Positions 11,363 through 20,749 of a stretch of 64,000 nucleotides of DNA are shown in pieces; position 1 is the first letter of the stretch, and each line of letters starts with the position of its first letter. The stretch is from assembly GCF_019968905.1 (NCBI RefSeq), contig NZ_CP079946.1:1612001-1676000 (forward strand). The letters are read 5' to 3'. Origin of the DNA: Corallococcus sp. EGB. Lineage in GTDB: Bacteria > Myxococcota > Myxococcia > Myxococcales > Myxococcaceae. A model generated the notes under the pieces. That model searched no databases. It had not been told where the DNA came from and was given only the letters and a program-made list of their open reading frames with translations. The position numbers were made by a program, and so were the translations under genes.

Positions 11363-13399
11363 ATGGCCGAAGTCGCGAGGAACGAGCGCACGTGCTCAGC
11401 GTGCGGGCTTGGACATGGCGAGGAGACGTCGTGCGACACGCTCGTCCGGGAGGCGGGGGGCGGGGGTGCGCGCACCGGGGAGTCGCCGGCCGCCGTGGCC
11501 CCTTCGGAGGAGGTGGATCCGCTGTTGGGCACCCAGATGGGCAGCTTCCGGCTGGTGCGCCGGGTAGGCCGGGGCGGAATGGGGTCCGTCTACCTGGCCG
11601 AGCACGTGTCCATTGGCAGCCGCGTGGCGGTGAAGGTGCTGCACGAGCACCTGACGCGCTACCCGGAGCTGGTGCAGCGCTTCCATGCCGAGGCCCGGGC
11701 GGTCAACCTCATCGGGCACGAGAACATCGTCAGCATCTTCGACCTCAACGCCGCGGCGCCCCGGCCCTACCTCATCATGGAGTTCCTGGAGGGCGCGCCG
11801 CTGTCCGCATGGGTGGGCACGGCGATGTCGGCCGGGGCGGTGGTGCCCGTGCTGGCCCAGGTGTGTGACGCGCTGCATGCGGCGCATGCGCGGGGCATCG
11901 TCCACCGCGACCTGAAGCCGGACAACATCTTCCTGGTGAAGCGCGGGCGGGGGATGCCGTTCGTGAAGGTGCTCGACTTCGGCATCGCGAAGCTGGTGGA
12001 CGCGAGCATGCCGGAGACGGTGGCGGGCATCATCGTGGGGACGCCGGAGTACATGGCCCCGGAGCAGTCCCTGAGCCGGCGCCTGGACGGGCGCGCGGAC
12101 CTGTACGCGGTGGGCGTCATCGCCTACCAGCTGCTCACCGGGCGGCTGCCCTTTCCCGACGAGGGGCTCACCGCCCAGCTCGTGGCGCACCAGACGCGGC
12201 AGCCGCCGGCCCCGCGCGCCATCTGTCCCTCGGTGCCGGCCGCGCTGGAGGCGGTGGTGCTGCGGGCCCTGGCGAAGACCCCGGATGAGCGCTTCCCCCA
12301 CGCGCTCGCCCTGCGCGCCGCGCTGGAGCAGGCCCTCGCCGTGCGGCCCCCCCTGGCGCGGGCGGCCGTGGCCGCACCTCGTCCCTCGGCGGGGGCCTCC
12401 CCTGGGACTCCGGTCACGGGGCCCCGGCGCACCCCGTTGTTGGAGCCGCCGGGCCCGTCCGGGGGAAGGACGCTCCCGGGGGCCGTGCAGGTGGTGTTGC
12501 AGCCGGGCGCTCAGCCCCGGACCTTCACGGGCTCGGACCTGACGCGCGGGGGCGTGTTCCTTCACGCGACAGGGGAATTGCCTCCGCTGTTCGCCCAGGT
12601 CCGCGTGGTGCTGCCCCTGGCCTCGGGGGCGCTGTCCGTCACGTGCGAGGTGGTGCGCCACGTCTCGCCCGAGCAGGCCCAGGCCTGGGGCATGCGCCCG
12701 GGCTTCGGCGTGCAGTTCGTCGCGCCGTCCGCCGCGCTGAAGGCCCGCGTGGAGCAGCACCTCGCCGGCGCTCCGGTCTCTCCGGCGCCCGCCTCCCGGG
12801 AGCCTCCGGACGACGCGGAGGCCGAGCGCGTCCTGGCGCTGTGGCGCGATCAGCTGGCCGGGGAGGGGACCCACTACACGGTGCTGGGGGTGCCGCGGGA
12901 CGTGGAGCTGGACTCCGCGCGGGAGCGGGCGCGCGAGCTGTGGAGCGCCCTGTCCGCGCTCAGACAGCGGCCCCTGTCGCGCGGGCAGCGCTCGCGCCTG
13001 GAGACCATGCTGCTCCGCGTGAGGGACGCGGGGGACACCCTGGGCGTGCCGCAGCGCCGGGCCCGCTATGATGCCCGGCTGGGCAATGCCCGGGGCGTGG
13101 CGCGGTGCCTGGAGGCGGGCCTCACGGCGATCCAGGCGGACGCCCTGCGCCGCGAGTTCCTCGCCGAGCAGCCCCGGGCGGTGGGCACCGCGCGCGTGCA
13201 CTTCCTCACGGGCAGTGCGCTGGAGCGCGACGGCCAGCTCCAGCGGGCCCTGGAGGCCTACGAGCGCGGCCTGGAGCTGGATCCGCTGGAGTGGGAGTAT
13301 CAGCAGCGCCGCCGCGTGGTGGGACGGGCGCTGGGGGCGCGCCTGGCCCACGCCCGAAATGAAAGAGCCCGATTCCCTGGGGAGGGAACCGGGCCCTGA
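11363..13399 (+). CDS. Ser/Thr protein kinase with PilZ, J-like and TPR segments
   Basis: A 678-residue multidomain regulator. A short Cys-rich head (CSACGLGHGEETSC, 11-24) precedes the kinase domain (62-325): glycine loop GRGGMGSVY, Lys91 in VAVKV, HRDLKPDN with catalytic Asp183, DFG at 205-207 and APE. Residues 373-467 resemble PilZ, the c-di-GMP-binding fold, in the divergent form common in myxobacteria. A DnaJ-like helical segment without the HPD triad follows (503-573), then a TPR (608-641). No transmembrane segment is seen, so it should be cytosolic. The start at 11363 follows AGGGGGG with a 6-base spacer. A terminator hairpin for the opposing gene lies inside its last codons. Confidence 0.85.
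   Translation: MAEVARNERTCSACGLGHGEETSCDTLVREAGGGGARTGESPAAVAPSEEVDPLLGTQMGSFRLVRRVGRGGMGSVYLAEHVSIGSRVAVKVLHEHLTRYPELVQRFHAEARAVNLIGHENIVSIFDLNAAAPRPYLIMEFLEGAPLSAWVGTAMSAGAVVPVLAQVCDALHAAHARGIVHRDLKPDNIFLVKRGRGMPFVKVLDFGIAKLVDASMPETVAGIIVGTPEYMAPEQSLSRRLDGRADLYAVGVIAYQLLTGRLPFPDEGLTAQLVAHQTRQPPAPRAICPSVPAALEAVVLRALAKTPDERFPHALALRAALEQALAVRPPLARAAVAAPRPSAGASPGTPVTGPRRTPLLEPPGPSGGRTLPGAVQVVLQPGAQPRTFTGSDLTRGGVFLHATGELPPLFAQVRVVLPLASGALSVTCEVVRHVSPEQAQAWGMRPGFGVQFVAPSAALKARVEQHLAGAPVSPAPASREPPDDAEAERVLALWRDQLAGEGTHYTVLGVPRDVELDSARERARELWSALSALRQRPLSRGQRSRLETMLLRVRDAGDTLGVPQRRARYDARLGNARGVARCLEAGLTAIQADALRREFLAEQPRAVGTARVHFLTGSALERDGQLQRALEAYERGLELDPLEWEYQQRRRVVGRALGARLAHARNERARFPGEGTGP
13355..13394 (-). 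terminator. Rho-independent terminator of the Cys-rich lipoprotein gene, inside the kinase 3' end
   Basis: GCCCGATTCCCT (13367-13378) and AGGGAACCGGGC (13383-13394) form a 12-bp stem with one wobble or mismatch and a GGGG loop. On the minus strand it is followed by TCTTTCATTTCG, the T-rich tract expected downstream of the lipoprotein gene that ends at 13432. On the plus strand no T tract follows. Confidence 0.6.
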
Positions 13400-13431
13400 C
13401 ACCACGGCAGGTGCCGCGGACGAGGCGACGA

Positions 13432-13806
13432 CTAGTCGGCGTTGATGGACGCCGCGCAGGCCGCGCTCACGGAGCCGCCCTTGGTGGAGCAGGCCACGAT
13501 GTCGGACAGGATGCGCTGCTGCTCGGTGGAGGACTTGTCGGAGCAGGTCTTCACGCCCTCGATGCAGTCGACGACGGCGTCCAGCTTCTTCTTGTCGTCG
13601 TCCGAGCAGTCCTTCAGGGCCTCCTTACAGGCGTCCTTCTCGGCATCGGTCGGCTTCGTCGGGTTGCCGCTGACGTCGAAGCCACACTCCTCGAACTTCT
13701 TGGACAGGTCCTTGGCGACGTCCTCGTTGCGATCGCAGTAGTCGCCGCCGCAAGCGGTGAGCGTGAGCGAAGCCATGGCCGCCAGACCGAACAGGATCTT
13801 CTTCAT
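13432..13806 (-). CDS. Small cysteine-rich lipoprotein
   Basis: A 124-residue exported protein: MKKILFGLAAMASLTLTAC is a lipoprotein signal with the lipidated Cys at 19. The mature part has eight further Cys in an acidic/Lys-rich helical sequence (DYC, EECGF, DACKE, KDCSD, VDCIE, KTCSD, VACST, AAC), enough for four disulfides. I do not recognise a named family. Similar small Cys-rich lipoproteins are common in myxobacteria. It is transcribed away from rplU, and a good terminator follows it. Confidence 0.7.
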   Translation of the reverse strand: MKKILFGLAAMASLTLTACGGDYCDRNEDVAKDLSKKFEECGFDVSGNPTKPTDAEKDACKEALKDCSDDDKKKLDAVVDCIEGVKTCSDKSSTEQQRILSDIVACSTKGGSVSAACAASINAD

Positions 13807-13956
13807 GATATTCTCCCCCTCAGGGATGAGGTACAGGTGGAAAGCAACCGGAGCGCATCCTAGTGAGCGCCCGTTCGCGGTCCAGTGGACTTTATTCCGG
13901 GAATTCTATTCAAAGGCAAATAGGGAGCCGGGGGGCGGGTTGATCCGCCAACTGCC

Positions 13957-13985
13957 TTGACTCCCCCTCGGGATTCTCGTAAGTC
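13957..13985 (+). promoter_or_regulatory. Putative promoter of the rplU-rpmA-obgE operon
   Basis: TTGACT (13957-13962) and TAAGTC (13980-13985) are separated by 17 bases, about 95 bases before the rplU ATG. The -35 is close to consensus and the -10 is poor. The surrounding 13807-14078 interval has no gene. It holds the divergent upstream regions of the lipoprotein gene and rplU. Confidence 0.35.
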
Positions 13986-14078
13986 CCGCCGTCTTTTAGC
14001 GCGCCGGGCGGTCCGCCGTCCGAAATGCGCGTTGGATTCCATGGGTTGAACCAACCCGAAGCTGACAGGGGTTCGACG

Positions 14079-14387
14079 ATGTACGCAGTCATTCGCACGG
14101 GCGGAAAGCAGTACCGCGTCGCCGAGGGCGACGTGGTCCGGATCGAGAAGATCGCCGGTGATATCGGCGCCGAGGTCTCGTTCACCGAGGTCCTGCTGCT
14201 GGGCGGCTCGGAGAGCCCGAAGGTGGGCCAGCCGACGGTGGCGGGCGCGAAGGTCGTGGGCAAGGTGCTGGCGCAGGACAAGCACCGCCGCGTCCTGCAC
14301 TTCCGCAAGGAGAAGGAAGGCTGGACCCGTCGCCGTGGCCACCGCCAGCCGTACACCGAGGTGAAGGTCACCTCGATCTCCGGCTAG
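14079..14387 (+). CDS. rplU: 50S ribosomal protein L21
   Basis: The 102-residue product matches L21 over its whole length: [18 protein letters not shown] at the start and the conserved KRRKGYRRRQGHRQ-like block near the end (here [16 protein letters not shown]). It binds 23S rRNA in the large subunit. It is the first gene of rplU-rpmA-obgE, the order found in most bacteria. Confidence 0.98.
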   Translation: MYAVIRTGGKQYRVAEGDVVRIEKIAGDIGAEVSFTEVLLLGGSESPKVGQPTVAGAKVVGKVLAQDKHRRVLHFRKEKEGWTRRRGHRQPYTEVKVTSISG

Positions 14388-14433
14388 CCGTCTTTCCGGG
14401 CATTCCCCACACGAACTTCAAGGAGCAGGTGTC

Positions 14434-14709
14434 ATGGCCCATAAAAAAGGTCAGGGTTCTTCGCGCAACGGGCGTGATTCCAACCCGCAGTACCGTGGTG
14501 TGAAGGTGTACGGCGGTGAGACCATCACGGCGGGCAGCATCCTCGTCCGTCAGGTCGGCACGGTCATCCACCCGGGCACGAACGTGAAGCTCGGTCGCGA
14601 CTTCACCCTCTTCTCGACGGTGGACGGCGTGGTGAAGTACGAGCGCCTCGGCCGTGACAAGAAGAAGGTGTCCGTGTACCCGGCCGCCGCCGAGCAGGCG
14701 AGCGCCTAG
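14434..14709 (+). CDS. rpmA: 50S ribosomal protein L27
   Basis: The 91-residue product starts [17 protein letters not shown]. The short flexible N-terminus reaches the peptidyl transferase centre, and [13 protein letters not shown]-type and [14 protein letters not shown] motifs follow. There is no cleavable N-terminal extension of the Firmicutes type. It lies 46 bp after rplU. Confidence 0.98.
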   Translation: MAHKKGQGSSRNGRDSNPQYRGVKVYGGETITAGSILVRQVGTVIHPGTNVKLGRDFTLFSTVDGVVKYERLGRDKKKVSVYPAAAEQASA

Positions 14710-14715
14710 TCTGTG

Positions 14716-14735
14716 GCCCTGGGGCGACCCAGGGC
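14716..14735 (+). other. Perfect 8-bp hairpin with GCGA tetraloop after rpmA
   Basis: GCCCTGGG / CCCAGGGC enclose GCGA, a GNRA-type tetraloop, 6 bases after the rpmA stop. No T tract follows, so it is not a classical terminator. It could be a partial attenuator or an mRNA-end stabiliser separating ribosomal genes from obgE. Confidence 0.4.
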
Positions 14736-14768
14736 ACGGGCATTACCGAGCGGGTCGTTCCCGGTCCT

Positions 14769-14786
14769 CCGTTCCCATGGGAACGG
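14769..14786. promoter_or_regulatory. 18-bp perfect palindrome upstream of obgE
   Basis: CCGTTCCCATGGGAACGG reads identically on both strands. It lies between rpmA and obgE, 52 bases before the obgE ATG. It could be a DNA operator for an internal promoter or form a short RNA hairpin. No binding protein can be named. Confidence 0.35.
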
Positions 14787-14837
14787 GCGGATGCGAGGAC
14801 GGCCCGCTTCGTGTTTTTCCAGGAGGGCAGTCGCCCC

Positions 14838-16127
<1,290 letters not shown>

Positions 16128-16131
16128 ACCG

Positions 16132-16815
16132 ATGGCGGGAGGAGGCCCTCGCTACGAGAAGTTCGAGCGCGAAGCCGTCGAGCCGGAGCAGTTCCTGCTC
16201 GACGTGCGCAAGGAGAAGATCGACCGCGTCGTCAGCCAGCGCACGCGCAACTTCGTGGTGGTCCTCGACCGGCTGGAGGACAACTTCAACATGGCCGCGG
16301 TGCTGCGCACCTGCGAGTCCATGGGCGTGCAAGAGGTGCACGTCGTCATCAACCCGGAGGCGCCCTTCATCCCCAACTCGCGGGTGGCCCAGGGCTGCGA
16401 CAAGTGGTTGGACGTGCACCTCTACAAGACGTTCGCGGAGTGCCGCGAGCACCTGAAGGGGCGCGGCTTCAGCCTCTACGCGTCGGCGCTGCGCGAGGGG
16501 GCCACCAACCTCTACAGCCTGCGCTTCGACACCAGGTTCGCCATGGTGTTCGGCAATGAGCGCTACGGCGTGAGCGACGATGTGCTCACCGGCGTGGATG
16601 GCACGTTCTGGGTGCCCATGAAGGGCTTCAGCCAGAGCCTGAACATCTCCGCGGCCGCGTCCGCGAGCATCACCCGGGCGGTCGCCTGGCGGGACGAGCA
16701 CCTGGCGGGGGGCTCCGGGGACCTGACGCCCACGGAGGCCCAGGAGCTGCGGGAGCGCTTCTACCTGCTGGGCGTGAAGCAGCGGAAGCGTCTGGTCAAA
16801 GCCACACAGCGGTGA
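16132..16815 (+). CDS. trmH: tRNA (guanosine-2'-O)-methyltransferase, SpoU/TrmH family
   Basis: The 227-residue SPOUT methyltransferase shows the three TrmH motifs: VVLDRLEDNFNMAAVLRTCE, FGNERYGVS and MKGFSQSLNISAAASA. TrmH methylates the ribose of G18 in the tRNA D-loop. It starts 4 bp after obgE, so it is probably co-transcribed with it. Confidence 0.9.
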   Translation: MAGGGPRYEKFEREAVEPEQFLLDVRKEKIDRVVSQRTRNFVVVLDRLEDNFNMAAVLRTCESMGVQEVHVVINPEAPFIPNSRVAQGCDKWLDVHLYKTFAECREHLKGRGFSLYASALREGATNLYSLRFDTRFAMVFGNERYGVSDDVLTGVDGTFWVPMKGFSQSLNISAAASASITRAVAWRDEHLAGGSGDLTPTEAQELRERFYLLGVKQRKRLVKATQR

Positions 16816-16896
16816 ATGCCGGTCCCCCGGGGGCCGTCCGGATGCGGTAGATGGACCCTGCGGGCGCCCCAGGTGCCCGCTCCGGAGGCGCACGCC

Positions 16897-17697
16897 ATGT
16901 TGCTGGAATCCCTGCTCTTCACGCTGCTCACGCAGGCCCCCACCGCGCCCGTGGCGAAGCCCGCGGCGACCGCCAAGGCCCCTGCCGCCGCGGCCAAGCC
17001 CGCCGCTCCCTCGGATGCCGGCACGGCCGCGATGCCCCCCGCCGCGACGTCTGGCGACGCGAGCGTGGCCGCCAGCGCCCCGAAGCCCGCGCCCAAGCCG
17101 ATGACTCCCGAGGTGAAGTCGCTCGTGGACCGGATGCAGGCCTTCTACGAGAAGACGGGCGACTTCAAGGCGGGCTTCAAGCAGGACTACAAGTACAAGG
17201 CCTTCCGCCGCACGCAGACGTCCACGGGCACGGTGACCTACAAGAAGCCGGGCCTGATGCGCTGGGAGTACGAGAACCCGTCCAAGCGGACGTTCGTGCT
17301 CGCGGGCAACAAGGTCTACATGTACGACCCTGAGGCGCAGACGCTGTCGGTGGCGGCCATGGACACCAGCCAGCTGTCCGCGTCGGTGACGTTCCTCTTC
17401 GGCCAGGGGAAGCTGGCGGACGAGTTCGCCATCACCAAGGGCGACTGCAAGGACTGCAAGGGCACGCTGCTGGTGCTGGATCCGCTGAAGAACGAGCCGC
17501 GCTTCCGCCAGGTGCGCCTGGAGGTGGACCCCTCGACGGCGCAGGTGCTCAAGAGCACGGTGGTGGATCCGGACGGCAGCGAGAACACCATCGCCTTCCT
17601 GGACCTGAAGACGAACGTGGGCATCTCCGCGGACAGCTTCAAGCTGAACCCGCCCGAGGGCACCCGCGTGGACGACTTCACCAAGAAGGCGCAGTAG
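16897..17697 (+). CDS. lolA: Outer-membrane lipoprotein carrier LolA family
   Basis: The 266-residue periplasmic protein should escort lipoproteins from LolCDE to the outer membrane. A hydrophobic start (MLLESLLFTLLTQA) is followed by a long Ala/Pro-rich linker (to about 70). The LolA beta-barrel follows with VDRMQAFYEKTGDFKAGF, TSTGTVTYKKPGLMRWEY and NKVYMYDPEAQTLSV. The linker is unusual: most LolA proteins pass directly from signal to fold. It also has a CKDC pair in the second half. The ATG at 16897 has GGAGG 8 bases upstream; the longer frame from 16816 lacks support. Confidence 0.85.
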   Translation: MLLESLLFTLLTQAPTAPVAKPAATAKAPAAAAKPAAPSDAGTAAMPPAATSGDASVAASAPKPAPKPMTPEVKSLVDRMQAFYEKTGDFKAGFKQDYKYKAFRRTQTSTGTVTYKKPGLMRWEYENPSKRTFVLAGNKVYMYDPEAQTLSVAAMDTSQLSASVTFLFGQGKLADEFAITKGDCKDCKGTLLVLDPLKNEPRFRQVRLEVDPSTAQVLKSTVVDPDGSENTIAFLDLKTNVGISADSFKLNPPEGTRVDDFTKKAQ

Positions 17698-17711
17698 GAC
17701 GGCCGCCCACC

Positions 17712-19133
17712 ATGCGCGGCGTGCTGCTGGCGGGATGCGTGCTGGTGCTGGGCGCGGGGTGTCACCCCGGCGCGCCCACGAGCCCTCCACGTCCCACGAG
17801 CCTCGTGGGGCAGACGCTGCCCCTGCTGTCGTCGCCCGCGCTGCGGCTGACGGTGGCGGGGCGGCTGGGGAACCGGGCGGTGCCGGTGGTGCTGGACGTC
17901 ACGCGGCCACTGTCGCTCGTGTCCACGGCCTGCTTCGACGGCGCGCCGCCCGCGCCCGCCGGGACCGCGCGCGTGCCGGAAGCCTCGGGAGGCCATCGCT
18001 CCTGGCCGGAGGTGCCGGCGCCGACGGTGACGGTGGGCCCGGTGGCGCCGCTCCTGCGCACGCTGCTGCTCTCCGGTGAGACGGGCTGCTCGGTGACGCT
18101 GGGGCAGGACGTGCTGTTCCCCTATGCCCTCACGGTGGAGCCGCTGCGCCGCGAGGTGACCTTCACCGCGTCGCGTCCCCGGGAGGACTACGACGCGGAG
18201 CTGCGCGCGACGGACGCGGTGCGCGAGTCGCACGTGGTGGAGCTGAGCCGCGAGCCGCTGGGCGACTGGCCGCTGCTGGCCGTGCAGGTGACGCAAGGGG
18301 ACGCGAGCATCACCGGCCCCTTCGTGCTGGGCACGCGCGAGCCCTTCTCCCGACTGGCGGTGGACCCCGCGCTGGGCCAGGGCTTGCAACCGCTGGAGAC
18401 GGCCGCGGGCCTGCCGCCGCGCACCTTCGTCGTGGACTCGGTGGAGGTGGCGGAAGGGCTGGGCGTGAAGCCCCTGGTGATGGAGGCCGCGGGGCGCTGG
18501 CCGTCGCAGAGCAGCCTGGGCCGGCTGGGGCCGGACGTGTGGGGCCGCTTCACCGCCACCGTGGACGCGCAGGGTGGGGCGCTCGTGCTGCGCAGGCCCC
18601 ACGTGCGCACGCCGGAAGGCGGCGGCCGTCAGCAGTGCGCGGGCGAGGGCGGCGCGTTCAGCGAGGAGGCCTGCTACGGCATCTTCGTGCGCACGGAGCC
18701 CGACGGCGTGGTGGCTCTCTCCGGCGAGGTGTTCCGGGATGTGCCGGAGGGCGTCCGCCTGTACGTGGAGCCCCGGGGCGCGGACGGTCAGCGCCTGGAG
18801 ACGGGCTGTCAGGTGGGCCTGAGCTTCCCGGCGGCCACGCGCGGCGCCAACACCCAGCACCGGCTGCCGTGGGCGTCGCTGTCGAAGACGCTGCCCGCGT
18901 GCCATGCCGCGCTCCAGGGCGCGAAGAGCTACGCGGTGTCGCTGGTGGAGGAGGGGCGCCAGCCCGAGTGCCCCACGACGTGCGCCTTCGTCACGGAGTC
19001 CGCCTCGCGGCGCACCGTGTGCGAGTGCCAGCCCACGCCGCTGGGCGAGGGCGTGGCCGTGCCGACGAAGGGCTCGGGCCCGCAGCCGCCGCCCGTCGAG
19101 GAGCGCGAGCTGGAGCCCGAGGATCCAAGGTAG
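17712..19133 (+). CDS. Lipoprotein, possible degenerate aspartyl-protease-like fold
   Basis: A 473-residue putative lipoprotein: the signal ends in VLVLGAGC (Cys17). The first 200 residues carry a retropepsin-like pattern (VPVVLDVTRPLSLVS and a second VLGTREPFSRLAVD), but the catalytic D-T/S-G is not preserved (DVT), so it is probably inactive or unrelated. The C-terminal part has at least eight Cys (QQCAGEGG, EEACYG, ETGCQVG, LPACHA, ECPTTC, VCECQ) and ends in a Pro/Glu tail. It lies 14 bp after lolA. Confidence 0.65.
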   Translation: MRGVLLAGCVLVLGAGCHPGAPTSPPRPTSLVGQTLPLLSSPALRLTVAGRLGNRAVPVVLDVTRPLSLVSTACFDGAPPAPAGTARVPEASGGHRSWPEVPAPTVTVGPVAPLLRTLLLSGETGCSVTLGQDVLFPYALTVEPLRREVTFTASRPREDYDAELRATDAVRESHVVELSREPLGDWPLLAVQVTQGDASITGPFVLGTREPFSRLAVDPALGQGLQPLETAAGLPPRTFVVDSVEVAEGLGVKPLVMEAAGRWPSQSSLGRLGPDVWGRFTATVDAQGGALVLRRPHVRTPEGGGRQQCAGEGGAFSEEACYGIFVRTEPDGVVALSGEVFRDVPEGVRLYVEPRGADGQRLETGCQVGLSFPAATRGANTQHRLPWASLSKTLPACHAALQGAKSYAVSLVEEGRQPECPTTCAFVTESASRRTVCECQPTPLGEGVAVPTKGSGPQPPPVEERELEPEDPR

Positions 19134-19249
19134 CGCCCACGAACGGCTCGTGACCGCCACCTGCGGGGCGGCATGAGCCGAGGCCTGATGCGCCGGTGGG
19201 GCGCGCGCCGCGCCGGTCTTCGACGTAGCGGCCTCCACACGAACGGCTC

Positions 19250-19289
19250 GGGCCCGCGACCGCCTCCAGTGGGAGGACGGGGCGGGCCC
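19250..19289. terminator. Hairpin between convergent genes (lipoprotein / rimO)
   Basis: GGGCCCGC (19250-19257) pairs with GCGGGCCC (19282-19289), and an inner CCTCC/GGAGG stem lies within. It sits in the 182-bp gap between two converging genes. There is no clear T tract, so termination is inferred from placement and stem strength. Confidence 0.4.
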
Positions 19290-19315
19290 GGGGCACGGCC
19301 TTCACCGGTGACGAA

Positions 19316-20743
19316 CTACTCCGGCCGCGGCTCCGGCGGACGCACCAGCGCCTTCAGCGGCACGGGCGCGGGCGGGGCCTCGCGCGGGGTGTGCGCGCGC
19401 TGCTTCGGATCCGGACGCTCCACCACGCGGGCGATGAGGTCGTAGTCGTGCGCCTCCGTCACCTCCACGGTGACGAACTCGCCCGGGTACGCCAGGCCGT
19501 CGTTGATGTAGACCTGCCCGTCGATCTCCGGCGCCTGCCCCTCGTGGCGGCCCACCAGCAGGTGCTCGGACTCCTCGCTGGGGCCCTCCACCAGCACGGT
19601 GAGCTTCTGGCCCACGAGCTTCTTGTTCTGCTCGCGGTTGATGCGCTTCTGGATGGCCATCACCTCGCGCCAGCGGCGCTCGATGGTCTTCGCCGGGACC
19701 TTGTTCGGCAGATCAAACGCGGCGGTGCCTTCCTCGTCCGAGTACTGGAACACGCCCAGACGCTGGAAGCGCTGCTCCTTCACGAACTCCTTCAAGAGCT
19801 CGAAGTCCTCCTCCGTCTCACCCGGCAGGCCGACGATGAGCGAGGTGCGCATCACCAGGTTCGGCACGCGCTCGCGCAGCTTGGTGAGCAGCTCCTTGAG
19901 GAACTTGGAGTTGCGGCCGCGCTTCATGGACAGGAGCAGCTTGTCGCTGGCGTGCTGCACCGGCATGTCCAGGTACTTGGCGATCTTCGGCTCGGTCGCG
20001 ATGACGTCGATGAGCTCGTCCGGGAACACGCGCGGGTAGGCGTAGTGCAGGCGGATCCACTTCACGTCCACCTTCACCAGCTCCTTGAGCAGCTCGTGGA
20101 GCTTCGGCTTGCCGGGCAGGTCATGCCCGTACGCCGTCAGGTCCTGCGCCACGAGGTTCAGCTCCTGCACGCCGCTGTCCGCCAGCTTCTGCGCCTCCGC
20201 GAGGATGTCCGCCACCGGGCGCGAGCGCTGGCCGCCGCGCAGCGTGGGGATGATGCAGAACGCGCAGGCGTTGTCGCAGCCTTCGGAAATCTTCAGGTAC
20301 GCCGTGTACTTCGGCATCGAGTTGATGCGCGGCGTCTCCGCGTTGTGGATGTAGTCCGGATCCGGAATCACCTGGCGCGGCGAGGCCTCCGCCGCCAGGA
20401 GGTCGCCAATCTGGGCGTACGCGCTGGTGCCCAGGAAGTGGTCCACCTCCGGCATCTCCTGCGACAGCTCCTGGCCGTAGCGCTGGGACAGGCAGCCGGT
20501 GACGACGAGCGTCTTGCACGAGCCCGACTTCTTCAGCTCCGCCATCTCCAGGATGGAGTCCACCGACTCCTGCTTCGCCGGCCCGATGAAGGCGCACGTG
20601 TTGACCACGATGACCTCGGCCTCCGAGGCCTCCTGCACAAGCGAATAGCCGCGGGTGCGCAGCGTGCCCAGCATCACCTCGGAGTCCACCCGGTTCTTCG
20701 GGCAGCCGAGGGTCATCATGTACAGGCTCTTGGTCTCTTCCAC
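19316..20743 (-). CDS. rimO: Ribosomal protein S12 methylthiotransferase
   Basis: RimO is a radical-SAM enzyme that adds a methylthio group to the conserved Asp of S12. The 475-residue protein has the UPF0004 domain with three Fe-S cysteines (TLGCPKN, NTCAF, TGCLSQ), the radical-SAM CxxxCxxC in [10 protein letters not shown], and a C-terminal TRAM domain. The [11 protein letters not shown] segment fits RimO rather than MiaB. A Pro/Arg-rich tail of about 35 residues extends beyond TRAM. It is the last gene of the RNase J-YajQ-CBM9-like-RimO run, 6 bp after its neighbour. Confidence 0.93.
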   Translation of the reverse strand: MEETKSLYMMTLGCPKNRVDSEVMLGTLRTRGYSLVQEASEAEVIVVNTCAFIGPAKQESVDSILEMAELKKSGSCKTLVVTGCLSQRYGQELSQEMPEVDHFLGTSAYAQIGDLLAAEASPRQVIPDPDYIHNAETPRINSMPKYTAYLKISEGCDNACAFCIIPTLRGGQRSRPVADILAEAQKLADSGVQELNLVAQDLTAYGHDLPGKPKLHELLKELVKVDVKWIRLHYAYPRVFPDELIDVIATEPKIAKYLDMPVQHASDKLLLSMKRGRNSKFLKELLTKLRERVPNLVMRTSLIVGLPGETEEDFELLKEFVKEQRFQRLGVFQYSDEEGTAAFDLPNKVPAKTIERRWREVMAIQKRINREQNKKLVGQKLTVLVEGPSEESEHLLVGRHEGQAPEIDGQVYINDGLAYPGEFVTVEVTEAHDYDLIARVVERPDPKQRAHTPREAPPAPVPLKALVRPPEPRPE

Positions 20744-20749
20744 GCGCGT

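Noticed and set aside
13990-14078. Possible L21 leader RNA before rplU
   Set aside because: No structure that I could match to the known L21 leaders; only GC-rich short dyads.
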